From: Bremia lactucae
Taxonomy: Eukaryota; Oomycota; Peronosporomycetes; Peronosporales; Peronosporaceae
Direction of reading: 5' to 3'
Length of the DNA stretch: 64,000 nucleotides
Assembly (NCBI RefSeq): GCF_004359215.1
Contig: NC_090620.1
Span: 2,722,799-2,786,798, forward strand
The position numbers were made by a program, and so were the translations under genes. Position 1 is the stretch's first letter; each line of letters starts with the position of its first letter. This document shows positions 31,248-41,459 of this stretch, piece by piece. The notes under the pieces are model-generated. The model was not told the origin of the DNA. It saw only the letters and a program-made list of their open reading frames with translations, and did not search any database.

Positions 31248-34200
31248 TGGCTAAGAGCAAGAAGAAGAGAGGCAGTGCTAGTAAGAACAAACATTACATA
31301 ATCAAATTTGCCCTCATCTGCCCATTATCAATTTTCTACAGGTTTTGAGCCCAAAGGCTAAAGAAGACGACACCAAGGCCTCACCTTCACGTGTTGCCTC
31401 GCCAGGACGCACAGCTATTACACCGCGCACTGCGGCTGTCGCCGGCTCACGAAAGGAGCTCGGCGACCGCCGCCCGCTTGGACCGCTTGGAGAAGCAGGA
31501 CACTTCCCAGATACGGATCGACGAGGATGAGCGTATGCGCGGTGCCATAGAAAGCGGTATGTTTGCATCGGCTCTCGGCGCGAATATGGGCGCAAGGACG
31601 ATGACAATCGACACGCTGAGAAACTCACCAGAGCGCAAACCAGCGGCTCGTGAAGCGCGGGCGCCAGGACCGTCACCCGAACTCGGAGGCTCATTGTTCT
31701 CATCTTTAGTGACGCGGTCACCGATGCCGTACATGCAACAAGCGAAGGGGCGCGCCCCCGCTGACGACGCATTTCCCCAAGCGGCAAGTCCAGCAGCGCT
31801 ACTTCAGCAGCAAGAAGCGGTGAGCTATGCGACACCGACGGCAGCCCAACGCAAGCTAACTATCCGTAAGTTCGACGGAACAGAGTTGTATCGTGGCTTG
31901 GGATCCGGTTTCTATGATTGGGGAAGACGTTCCTACGACAAGTCGACTTTGCCGAGGCATCGTGCGGTTTTCGGTGGAGCGAAGACGTCAAGGTACTCCT
32001 ACTAGGCCATTACCTAGCCGGTACAGCCGAGATGTACTACCACAAGCAAGTCAACTTTAGGTGGAACCAGAACTTAACACTGGACTACGTGATGGGACGC
32101 TTGTTGGAGACGTTTAAGACGACGATCACCGCCGGCCAGTCTGTGAAACGTTTTTCGCAAAAGAAGGATGCAAAAAGGTCAATGGGCGGAGCATTTCCTG
32201 TACATAGTCGCGGTAAGTGATGCACGGGGAGGTGCAGACTCACTGGTACTGGACAATATTGTTCATCAGGCTTCGCCTGAGCTCATGAATGTGATGCGAG
32301 CCAAGTACGACCCCACACGGACCGACTACTTAAGACATGCCGAAGAATTGACGCACTTTGCGACATCGATTGAGCTTGAAAGTGGACCGGTTGGGCGTGA
32401 GATTGTTGCTGCACATGTCGAGGCGTCGTCCCAGCGCAAAAAATCACGCGGATGTTTTGGGTGTGCCAAGACGGGACACATTCTAGCGAATTGTCGGGGC
32501 AAGGGAAAAGTAACCGTTGGCAACATCACAAAGACTAACAATGCCGACATGGCTCTTGCAATTAGCGACAACAAACGTCGTAGGCGTGGAGCCCGCGGCG
32601 GGAGAAAGAACAAGGCGCCGACCGAGTCCGTGAATGCTGTCGGAGACGCGACGACTGCAGACCAAGCGACTGGATTTTGGACAGCGGTTCAAGTAGGCAC
32701 TTGGAAATGATTTCTTGCTGATGCAGGACGCCAATGGGTGCAACCATGAGATCTCGATGGTAAACGGCGAATCTCTCAAGATCACGATGGTTAAAAGTGT
32801 CCATCTGCGTGTGATTGCAAACGGTGGAGATCGTATGATCACTCTTACCGATGTCTGCCTGGCGCCACAGCTTGCGCGCAACATCGTCTCGTACAAAAAA
32901 CTGGAGCAAAAAAGATTTGTGCTTGTCTACAGAGGATCAGGTCGCTCCCTAGTGCGACGCAGTGATGGGGAGATCGCATTTGACGTCACAATGCAGACGA
33001 ACGTGCTGTACGTCAAAACATCAGTGACGCCGGTGGAACAAAAGAACCCAAGAGATGTTTTAATGGCGGTGATATTTAACGCAGGGTCAAGCATGCCAGC
33101 AGACGATGTGCAGAGTGGATCACTTATGCACTTCCATGCACGTATGGGACACCTGTCCCTTGACACGATCGAACGAATGGCAAAGACGCCTGGTTCGGGT
33201 ATCAAGATTACAAACAACAATCGGACCGTTTGTAATTCGTGCAAAGAAGGAAAGCAGATGAAGAACAAATAGACTCGGACGGACATCGGGAAGAACGCGC
33301 CTATCGATCAGATCGGCGGAGTGATTTACTCAAATTTGAAAGGTCCGCGAGATTGACTTGGTATTCGCTACCTGGTTAACTTCGTCGATCACAAGTCGAA
33401 CTGCTGTCACGTTTTCCTAGCACCGACGAAGGACAAGGCTGCGAAAATATTCGAGGACTTCGTGCTGGTTTTGAGCGCATGTTCGAGAGCAAGATACACA
33501 TTTTGCGAACGGTCGGAGGCGAGTACAATAATGTCGATCTGTTCTGCCAGCGCACAGAAATTGCGCGACAATAAGCGAAGCACGGAAACAGGCGTCCAAC
33601 GGCAAAGCTGAGCGCATGCATCGGATGATACTTAACATGGCACGCAGTATGATCTTCGCAAGTCAACTCCCTCTCAAGTTCTTGGGAGACGCAGACGAAT
33701 ACTCGTCTTACATCAAGAATAGAATCCCGACGCGATTTAATACAGGACGAGCATCGCCAATGGAGATTTTGACAAAGAAAGCGACCAATATTCGAGGGAT
33801 CGTTGCGTTTGGGAGCATATGCGCTGTGTACAACAGGCCCACAGAAGAACTTGCTGACACAGCGATCGCAAGTCGGAGTAATCATTGGAATCAGCAGCGT
33901 AACCAAGGGATTTTGTGTGTTTGTACAAAAGGAAAACAAGATGGTGACGACTCAGCACGTCGTGAACATCGAGACGCTCAATGCGGAGCAAAACATTCAG
34001 CTGCAGCGCTCATTAAAGTATGATGAAAATCAAGTGATTACGAGTGAAGTCGCAGGTCCAGAAAAAATACTCCAGAGCGCTCACAAGGAAAAGAAGAATT
34101 AGAAGCGTGAGGCGCATGGCACGAGATCAAGGTCGATACGTGAAGCTGTAGCCAGCGACCAGGAGGAGTCGGCTCAAATTTCGGACATTGTGAGTTATGT

Positions 34201-34704
34201 CTTCGAGAGAGACCCGAAAAATTACGGCGAAGCTATGTGCAGCTCAATGCTTGAGGCCTGGAAGAAGGCGATGCACGAAGAGCTGACGGCTCTTGAAGAC
34301 AGCGGTGTGTGAAAGCTGATAAAGCACCTTGCCAATTGCAACGTTTTACACACGAAACGGGCAAACGGACGCGCAAGGGGACATCGAGAGGCTCAAGGCG
34401 AGATTGTTTGCGTGCGGCAACGAGCAAGTCCTAGGCGTGGAATTTAGTTTCACTCTCGCTTCCGTCATGAACATGTCGACAATGAAAGTGATACTGGCAG
34501 TCGTGGCGACGTGGAAGGTGCCGGCAAAGCACGGGGATATTTCTGATGCTTATGTCATGGCGGACATAGGAGCGCACCTTGACATTTATTCGCAAGCCCC
34601 TCAAGGCATGGACGTCGAGTACAAGACGCTCAAGAGTCTCGGCGCGAGAAGAAACAACGACTTGGTGCTTCAGCACCCCTCCCTTGAACGACAATCACTC
34701 TGAT
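31248..34704 (+). pseudogene. Ty1/copia retrotransposon relic, truncated within reverse transcriptase
   Basis: Plus-strand pieces in order. Gag: 31391-32005, 31918-32220 and 32168-32710 ([30 protein letters not shown]), with zinc knuckle CFGCAKTGHILANC near 32450. Protease-like region and GAG-pre-integrase at 32715-33272 (MHFHARMGHLSLDTIE ... CNSCKEGKQ, a copia-type HHCC finger). Integrase core 33300-34090 with several stops (YLVNFVDHKSN, TVGGEYNN). RT start at about 34240-34704 (MLEAWKKAMHEELTAL, ERLKARLFACGNEQ, PAKHGDISDAYV). The RT palm with its catalytic motif, RNase H and both LTRs are missing. At least five frame breaks make it inactive. Confidence 0.85.
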
Positions 34705-34789
34705 TCTAATTGAATAAAGTGGTCACTATAAGACCACATAATTGAAAACGATGTTGATTGGTCAGCGCCATCATTTTTGATTCTATCGC

Positions 34790-35876
34790 ATGGTTAACAA
34801 GTCCATGCGGTATGCATATAGTGCGGCGTGTGGGGTACTTCATTTATAGGCGTAGTGGCCCATTTTTTGGCAGCAATTGCATTTCTGTAATCGTATGAAC
34901 TTGAATATCGCTCTTTAAATACGAGAGATCCGTGGGTTCTGGACCTCCGTTTTCTTGTCTTCGGCGGTGAATGATAAGCACCAGAGTGGACAAAAGCCTC
35001 TTTAAGCCTAAAGTCCTCTTGTACCGCTATAGAGATCGCTTCGTCTAACGAATCTAATTCTGCCACAGCAGGTCCTGCCAGACCTTTAACAAACACAATT
35101 ACCTGTGTTTGTTTATCTACTGGATGACTAACGATACAACTGACAAAGTATTGTGTGTTTGGGCATAAGCGTGAATATCACGCTTGCCCTGCTTCAAATC
35201 CAGAAGCTCCTCTCGAGCCCTGAATTCGGCACGTGGCGGCTCAAATGATTTTCTGAGCCGGGCCTTAGAGATCTCATACGACCCAAAGACTAATGGGTGT
35301 GAAGCGTGACCCCCAAGGCCCAAGATTGGCACGTCCGGCTAAGTTGGACATGCCAAATTTCACTTTTGTCGCATCATCACTGATACGACGAGCTTCTATG
35401 GCGTCGTCTATTTCGACGAACCATTTTAAAAGGGAGTCGTTCTCAACTGCTTCAAACTTAGAGATTTCGATCATTAAGCTTTCGGGTCGACGCGGAAGGG
35501 GGTCCATTAGCAGCATGTACATGCTGCTGTCCTAACAATTCCATCTGTTGAGAACCCTGTTCTCGCAACACCTCTGTCTTGAGAGCCTTGCTGGTGGAGC
35601 AAGGCTACTTTCTCTTTGGCCCCGTCGAGTTCGTGTTGAATGAACTCGGCTATGGCTGCATGCTGTTCATCTCTGCCCAGAGTGAACAGCATATAGCCAA
35701 AGTCTGGCCCGCCTACGAACACCGAGCTCATTCGTTCGATCGCTCCTTCTTCGAGGTCACTTAAGTGAGGAAACTACTCACGCGTTGTGTGGTAACCTTC
35801 TTGAGGGGCTTGGAAGCTCCCTCATTCTTCATACAACATGTCCACGTTGGAATGGGATAGTGCGTGGGCTACCAGG
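34790..35876 (-). pseudogene. Gypsy gag fragment, family D, copy 2
   Basis: On the minus strand, following an LTR at 35877-36260 and a CC-TGGTAGCC primer-site-like sequence: 35731-35507, then 35522-35274 (RRPESLMIEISKF, SLLKWFVEIDDAI, MSNLAGRAN), 35332-35117 (SFEPPRAEFRAREELLDLKQ) and 35096-34794 (the end of gag, VKGLAGPAVAELDSLDEAIS). These frames are shifted against each other. It matches the gag fragments at 535-1085 and 47789-48488. Protease and pol are absent; the copia relic lies at the truncation. Confidence 0.75.
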
Positions 35877-36260
35877 TGTAACGGGGCACCATTCACTTGT
35901 AGGAAGGTTTCTAGGAAGCTAAGGGTTTTTTTAGCTACCAATGGGTGATTCAACTGATTAGAATTAGGGAAAAGTAATTGTGTAATTATATAATAAGTTT
36001 CCTAAGTAACGATCTTCTATCTACTACTGAGCTTATTATATAAATATCTAACTAAATATGGCTCCTCCTTGCGCACCGCACAATCGTGTCTTGAAACGAT
36101 TGGCGGGGTTGATTTAGACTTAAATCCACCAATCAATAGAGCTAATGTCTCATTGTCGAACATATCAAATTTGGTATTAATCGAACTATTCCAGTCAAAA
36201 TTAATAAAGATAATAATTTTGTACTTCTTTGCTTATTTCCTATTATAGGAAATATACTCA
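35877..36260 (-). repeat. Family D LTR, 384 bp
   Basis: On the minus strand it starts TGAGTATATTTCC at 36260 and ends GTGCCCCGTTACA at 35877, so it has TG/CA ends. The terminal motif is shared with 146, 1229, 31051 and 48489. The interior is AT-rich with the conserved CTCCTTGCGCACCGC block, which recurs as CTCCTTGCACACCGC at about 48751 in the LTR 48489-48910. A short TGTAACGGGAACCCCGTTAC palindrome lies just outside at 36261-36280. Confidence 0.7.
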
Positions 36261-36336
36261 TGTAACGGGAACCCCGTTACTGACGTGATGCGGGGATTCC
36301 GGACGTCGTTGTCCTCGTCACGCGATTCGATTGATA

Positions 36337-36829
36337 ACGCGTTCTTGTCCGATGGGTGCCTATAGTCGACCAGGTCACAACGAATTCGAGCTCTCCGGCG
36401 ATTGAAAATGCAGACCTTTGCAATGAAATTGCGGTGCAGACATTGCAGAAATCAAATAAACAAGATGCTTGAAGGAAAATAAACAAGGAAGCGCTTGGTG
36501 TCACGAATGAAGACAACCTAGCACGTTCTGTATCATCACGGCAGCCGCTTAAGGATGAAGCATCATCCTCAAGCAACTGCCCTGATAATTATCTCGTGAG
36601 ATATTATCGCCACGAGCCGCGAGAAATGTCGTTGTCGCAAGTTAAAAGGTATATAACATATGTTGTTTGAAGATTTTCTAATGTTGTTTTGTCATTTTGC
36701 CTATTCAGTGAATGGCAACAATGTTTGAATATGACGTTATGGCTGGTCATGAGAAAGAGGGGCATATTTTGAATTTAAAAAAGGGGAAGAGTAAGAAGTT
36801 GGAGTCAAAAGAGAGGCATTTATAAAATT
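36337..36829 (+). pseudogene. Possible fragment of a spliced gene, function unknown
   Basis: Plus-strand frames around 36380-36650 read like coding sequence (EALGVTNEDNLARS, LVRYYRHEPREMSLSQVK). They end at a plausible intron GTATATAACATATG...TTTTGCCTATTCAG (36649-36710), after which a further short frame ends near 36829. No start codon and no domain are recognised. It could be the remnant of a host gene disrupted by the flanking LTR. Confidence 0.25.
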
Positions 36830-37121
36830 TCTCATTATTTAAGTCACAAGGTTAATCAGCTTTTTATTTTATTAATTGTCAGCGCCTCATATTGGTTCTT
36901 TTAAATTAAATGTCCATGCAACATGTATTTCTCTTAATATTTTGAGATGTGAGTTTCTCTTGCCCCATGCTCCGCAGTCCTGTAATTCATCGGTTGTCAA
37001 TGGCTGCTATTCTCACTGTCAGCGTCATAGTTGGTCGAAAAAAATAGCTCGTTTACGTGGTCAACCGTTGCTCGCGAAGGTTCTTAAATGAAAATTGGAA
37101 AAAAAGGTACCAAAATTGTAG
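36830..37121. other. AT-rich spacer, nothing recognised
   Basis: No coding or repeat signal. Confidence 0.4.
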
Positions 37122-37169
37122 GTGGGCACATCCTAATGTGGGCACATCCTAATGTGGGCACATCGTAAT
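37122..37169 (+). repeat. Three tandem copies of a 16-bp unit
   Basis: GTGGGCACATCCTAAT occurs at 37122-37137 and 37138-37153, and as GTGGGCACATCGTAAT at 37154-37169, directly before a truncated family A LTR. Confidence 0.85.
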
Positions 37170-37527
37170 GCGGCCACGCTCTACATAGACACACACCCTT
37201 TCACAGCGAGGAAGCGGTTTAACCTGCTTTTCTTGCGTGCAGTGAGGTAGTTGTGGTGGGCGCGTTAGCGACCTCACCCAACGCACTAAGTACTTTAGTT
37301 TAGTGTCGTCAGGGAAGCGGTAATCCGGCTCCTCGTGCGCACTTACCAAGTAGGAAGTGGATTTCACACTGATTTATATTTAATCGTATTAAATACAAAT
37401 ACCTATTTTTACCAACCAAAGTGTCATCTCTATAGATAACACTTAATACGTATTGCGAGCGTATTTTTTAGATACCTCGCGTAACGGATGACGCTAGGCG
37501 TCATCCCTCCTAATGTGAATGCACCCA
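37170..37527 (-). repeat. Truncated family A LTR, minus orientation
   Basis: Closely matches 1977-2330 (GAAGCGGTTTAACCTGCTT, GTGAGGTAGTTGTGGTGGGCG, CTCGTGCGCACTTACCAAG, CTCGCGTAACGGATGACGCT) and stops where the tRNA-Phe-containing repeat begins. Confidence 0.75.
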
Positions 37528-37612
37528 CTTCATTGCTCTTATCATTGTCTTTTGCTCTTATATTGTAAGGTGCATGCTGACTGCCAACCTAGGCATGTTT
37601 CCGTCGATTCAG
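37528..37612 (+). repeat. 85-bp direct repeat flanking tRNA-Phe-like sequence, left copy
   Basis: CTTCATTGCTCT ... CCGTCGATTCAG recurs at 37903-37987 (offset 375) with about six mismatches. It ends before a 184-bp stretch that leads to the tRNA-like sequence. Confidence 0.8.
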
Positions 37613-37796
37613 CTCTCATAGGGCTCCGTTGTCCACCACGATGAGGTAGTAGGATCTTGGCGATGGCAGATTAGATAAATCGTAGCCAGGAAGGTCCCAA
37701 TCGAATGGACACAACGGTCTCGCATGTGGATGCGTCAAGGAAGTCTGCAAAAAGGTGGCAAATCCTTGATGCTTCATCGGTGTGCTTTCCTCCGAC

Positions 37797-37813
37797 GCCT
37801 CGGTAGATCAGTC

Positions 37814-37850
<37 letters not shown>

Positions 37851-37869
37851 ACGATCCCGGGTCGCGGCA
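37797..37869 (+). tRNA. tRNA-Phe(GAA)-like sequence, possibly a pseudogene
   Basis: 73 nt folding as a cloverleaf with anticodon loop CTGAAGA (anticodon GAA). The D-arm and anticodon arm fit the common eukaryotic tRNA-Phe well. Two defects are visible: the acceptor stem GCCTCGG / TCGCGGC has a T:C mismatch at position 4, and the T-loop reads TACGATC instead of TTCGATC, damaging the B-box. A diverged gene or tRNA-derived relic is more likely than an active tRNA gene. Confidence 0.6.
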
Positions 37870-37902
37870 CCTCGCTCGCGCTTCGTCCGCCTGTTGCTCA
37901 CG

Positions 37903-37987
37903 CTTCATTGCTCTAATCATTGTTTTTTGCTCTTATATTATTAGGTTCATGCTGACTGCCACCCTAGGCATGTTTCCGTCGATTCAG
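37903..37987 (+). repeat. 85-bp direct repeat flanking tRNA-Phe-like sequence, right copy
   Basis: Second copy of 37528-37612, starting 34 bp after the tRNA-like sequence. The unit may be a remnant of a tandemly repeated tRNA-Phe locus or a small non-autonomous element. Confidence 0.8.
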
Positions 37988-38009
37988 ACTAGTTCTGTTA
38001 TTTTAAAAG

Positions 38010-38420
38010 CAAAGTCACTGCTAGCTACGGTTCACCACTTCTTATGTCTAAGCAGAAATTAAGTTTAATAAGCTATATTATTGACTAAAGCCAAAAATAC
38101 TGCGAATCAATGTTTACTTCTTAAAGCCTTAGCATTCAAAATGGTCGCCGACTGGCTTGTTGTGACAGCCTTCAATTTAATTAAGCCAATAACAATAAGG
38201 CAGCGCCATGCGATGCTACGGTACACTAATTTTCATGCCATAGCAGAAACAAAGAATAGTAAGTTATATTTATCAGCCAAAGCCAACAATACTACAAATT
38301 CAACTTCACTTCTTAATGCTTAAGCAATCAAATTGGTCGCCGACTGGCTACGAATGACTTCCATAAATTCGGATATTCCATTTAATGTATCACTACTCCT
38401 AGCTACGGCTCACCACATTT
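38010..38420 (+). repeat. Degenerate tandem repeat, unit about 194 bp
   Basis: Two diverged units are anchored by TGGTCGCCGACTGGCT at about 38141 and 38335, GCTACGGTTCACCAC / GCTACGGTACACTAA, and AAAGCCAAAAATACT / AAAGCCAACAATACT. A third partial start, GCTACGGCTCACCAC, is at 38403. No coding potential. Confidence 0.6.
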
Positions 38421-38439
38421 TCATACATCATCAGAACCA

Positions 38440-38702
38440 AGTTTAAATAAGCTGTATCGTGGGTGCGAAGTTTGTCAACGGGTAAAGCCGAGTGCTTCAT
38501 CCCGTGCTCCGTTACAACCTCTGCCCGTTCCGGCAGAGTGTTAGCAGACCGTAATAATGGACTTCGTTTGGTTTGCCGCATCGTTATACGGCCAGCCGCA
38601 TGATCGCTCTTAATTTCCGCACCAACTGAATACTTCAGCTCATGTGCATCACATACACAAGGGTTGGAATACAAATGTGAACCACACCTGAGTGCGGGGT
38701 CC
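38440..38702 (+). pseudogene. Gypsy integrase fragment fused to a family A LTR fragment
   Basis: 38460-38580 reads CEVCQRVKPSAS, LPVPAEC and QTVIMDFVWF, the HHCC-finger end and the first catalytic Asp segment of a gypsy integrase. 38636-38702 (CATGTGCATCACATACACAA ... GTGAACCACACCTGAGTGC) equals part of the LTR at 2327-2390. Confidence 0.6.
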
Positions 38703-38980
38703 GAACGTAAGGAAAGAAAGATCCACGAAGTAGTCGCACCAGTTCTAGAGGAATAACTCGGTGAACTGCGGCCCGTCGTCCACGATTGACGAGAGCGTCT
38801 TGGAAATAGATAAGGCTCGCTGCTCAAGACTGGGATCCTTGAAATACAGCCTGCTTTTTAAATTCTTTGCAGTAGAAACAAATTAGAAGCATTTAGTAGC
38901 CTGACTTATTACTGTAGTTAGTCTGCTTAAAGTTCTCAATATTTAACAATTTAGAACTTCCTCTGTAAGTTGCTGTGTGG
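38703..38980. repeat. Spacer ending in a presumed gypsy 5' LTR terminus
   Basis: The LTR of the next element appears to end TGTCACA at 38990. Its start was not located, so the extent of the LTR inside this spacer is unknown. Confidence 0.35.
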
Positions 38981-39875
38981 CCCTGTCACACCTGGTATCA
39001 GTTGTACTCAATCTTGCGGCCAAAGATTCAAAATTTTGGATGGCACTCAGGATGGATGCCCCTGAGGACTATATGTTTCTCGAACAGGACTATCCTCACC
39101 TTTTCGATGACCAGTGTGCGACGCTTGAAAGAATGGTCAGGTTCCCTTCCCTGGCTGCCGACCAACAAAGGGATCGAGTTGTGCGCTATAGACGCAACGA
39201 GTCCTCTCTCATTGATCGCGTGAGTACGGCGGCGCAAGATGCCGAACGTACGGCAGTGAGCTGAAGCTTAGGGCGCCTCTTCGACGCCGGTGTCGTATAC
39301 GCCGCGTCAAGGAATGTCGAAGCCTGTAAAGATCCGCGTCCCCACGCGATAAGAAGGACGCGGAAAGCTTGGTCTTCTGGATCCGGGAGATCGAGGTTGC
39401 GCTGAGCGCAGGCCAGATTCGCTACGCGATGCTTCAAGTGGATTTTTCCCTTTCGAACCTGGGAGGTCGGGCAAGGGCGTAGGCTATGGCCAAAAAGACG
39501 TCAACTCCGGAATACTTTGTCTCGTGGGAGTCCATGTCTTAGGAGAAGCGAACGACATTTCGGATCGCCACCGTGGCGTACCGGCATCGGTCGATGTTCT
39601 TGCGGAGCATGCAAGTAAACTGGTCCTTATAGGACAATGTCATGGAGCTCCAAAATTTGAAAGCCGCCATGGCCGGGGCTTCGTTGTCGGAAGAAGCAAA
39701 GGTCACGGTGTTCATGGACGGTGTCCGAGTCGGTCTTGTTTGCACTAAAACTCTTTCGCCGCCAAGCGACTACGTGCAACGAAGCGTGCATATAGCTTTG
39801 CTGGAAGAACACTGCACGAAATCAGCCCAGGGCCACGTCGGGTCGACGGAATTCGCCGAGGCCCAACCCCCATGA
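38977..39875 (+). pseudogene. Gypsy element G: gag relic
   Basis: The plus-strand frame 38977-39264 encodes LFDDQCATLERMVRFP and RDRVVRYRRNESSLIDRV, an N-terminal helical gag segment. After frame shifts, 39450-39640 keeps a damaged capsid core (GRARA near 39470), and 39642-39875 keeps its end (KAAMAGASLSEEAKVTVFMD). The shifts and stops make it inactive. Confidence 0.7.
38993..39004 (+). promoter_or_regulatory. Primer-binding site candidate of gypsy element G
   Basis: TGGTATCAGTTG follows the presumed LTR end TGTCACA-CC. TGGTATCAG is close to the common initiator tRNA-Met primer site and differs from the TGGTAGC sites of the other families here. Confidence 0.55.
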
Positions 39876-40189
39876 AGATATCATCGGCCTAATGAGCGCG
39901 TCCGCGCTGAGAAATTCGAGGGTCGGTGGCCGCTGTTTCGTGTGTAATGCGCTTGGGGATTATTGCAGAAACTGCCTTTATAAGTCATGGAGGTAGTCCA
40001 AGGCAAGCCTGCTTCGACGAAGCAAACGCTGAACGCAATGAGCGTTGTAAAGTCGGGAAAAAGTCTTCTAGTAGGCACGAGATGGCCTACTGGGAGGTTA
40101 CTCGCTCTTAAGAAAGGAGGAAGGACGCCTCCTCTTCCTGAAGAACAAATCCCGGGGACAACTCTGCTGTGTTTTTCTGTGGCCGCTGT

Positions 40190-40560
40190 GCAGTCAAACT
40201 TGTTGGTGGTTACCGCTAAGGTAAAGAAGTACGAAGACCTAATTACGGTTTTGATTGACTTGGGCGCGTCATACAACTTCGCGACTTAGGCCTCTGTGGA
40301 TAAGAATCAAGTGTTGTACGCCAAGGCTATTGAAGGCTCGAAGAGCAACAGCAAGATGTCCGTTCGCCTAGCGATAGGATCGATCGTATCGACTCGTAAG
40401 GTTTATTACCTTTAATAAGTAAGTTTGATGAGCTTGACCCCGGAAAATCATTCATTGTTTTGGATATGGATGATCGGTATGATTTCATCCTTGGGATGCC
40501 ATGGCTTATGAAGCATGAGCCATAAATCGTCTGGTGTAGTCGCACCATAGGTGCTAGTCA
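40190..40560 (+). pseudogene. Gypsy element G: protease relic
   Basis: 40195-40289 reads VVTAKVKKYEDLITVLIDLGAS; the catalytic DSGA is changed to DLGA. 40460-40540 has DDRYDFILGMPWLMKHEP, the C-terminal protease motif. Stops lie between them. Confidence 0.7.
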
Positions 40561-40714
40561 AAAACCACTTGGAACGAGTCTGGGTTGGTGAGTATCATTC
40601 TCGTCACGCGATGGATTTGTGCACGAACATCGCATTTGACGCTCGGAACGCCTCTTTGCCGGTTCGGCGGAGGTGGTGCATGAAGAAGGCCGCCAAGTAT
40701 TGACTGGGACCTTA

Positions 40715-41100
40715 GTAGGTATTGAGGCATGTAAGCCTCCACAAAAAAAGGAAGTCGCGATCGAGGGTGGTTGCGCAGCGGTAATGCTGTGGCCACTACT
40801 GTTCAGGAAGACGAAGTCGTTGATCGACGCGCACGTGAAGAAGATGGGTTTACTCCTTCACAGGAAATCGCAGTCGCTGGACGACTCGTAAAAGGTGGTG
40901 AGGCTGGGTCAGTCTCCACCTAGGAAGAAGCAGTCGCTGGGCGAAGGGCACGTGGCAAAGATGGGTTCACTTTGTCGCGGAAAATCGCATTTGTTGGACA
41001 GCGCGTACAAGGCGGTAAGATTGGCTCAGTTCCCGCACAGGAAGGCGTAATATCACGGCGATACGCACAAGATGGGGCTGGTTCAGGCTCCTAAATTGGA
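40715..41100 (+). repeat. 117-bp tandem repeat in the protease-RT linker of element G
   Basis: Degenerate units start at about 40715, 40832 (CACGTGAAGAAGATGGG), 40949 (CACGTGGCAAAGATGGG) and 41066 (CACAAGATGGGG), all 117 bp apart, equal to 39 codons. Within each unit an AGGAAG..G.AGTCGCTGG-like block recurs. The period being a multiple of three suggests expansion while the region still coded. Confidence 0.65.
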
Positions 41101-41459
41101 GATCATAGTCGCGGATTGACATTACATGGACGGGATTGCGGTGGAACCGCTTTCTAAGATCAAAAAATGTAAGAGCTTGAGGAGATATCGCAAAGGGAAT
41201 TCCTAGCGGACCTCAAGGAGGGTTTGCTAGAATATGTGGTCTTCATACGTCGCGAAGCGACGTCTGTAGAGTTGAACACATCTTGGGTCATGGAGCCGGA
41301 GGTGTTGGACGAGGAGAACAAGTCACATTATCAGAACAAGTACGGCTCGGCCATCCTGAAGAGTCCCAGGGATCCATTTTATCCTCTATGGAAGGAGTTT
41401 GCGGATGAGGTCTTGAAAACCTCCCTCGGTGTTACCTCCGGATCGAGGTGTACGCAACG

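Noticed and set aside
31314..31835. 173-codon minus-strand ORF
   Set aside because: Opposite strand of the copia gag; GC-rich codons leave the reverse frame open.
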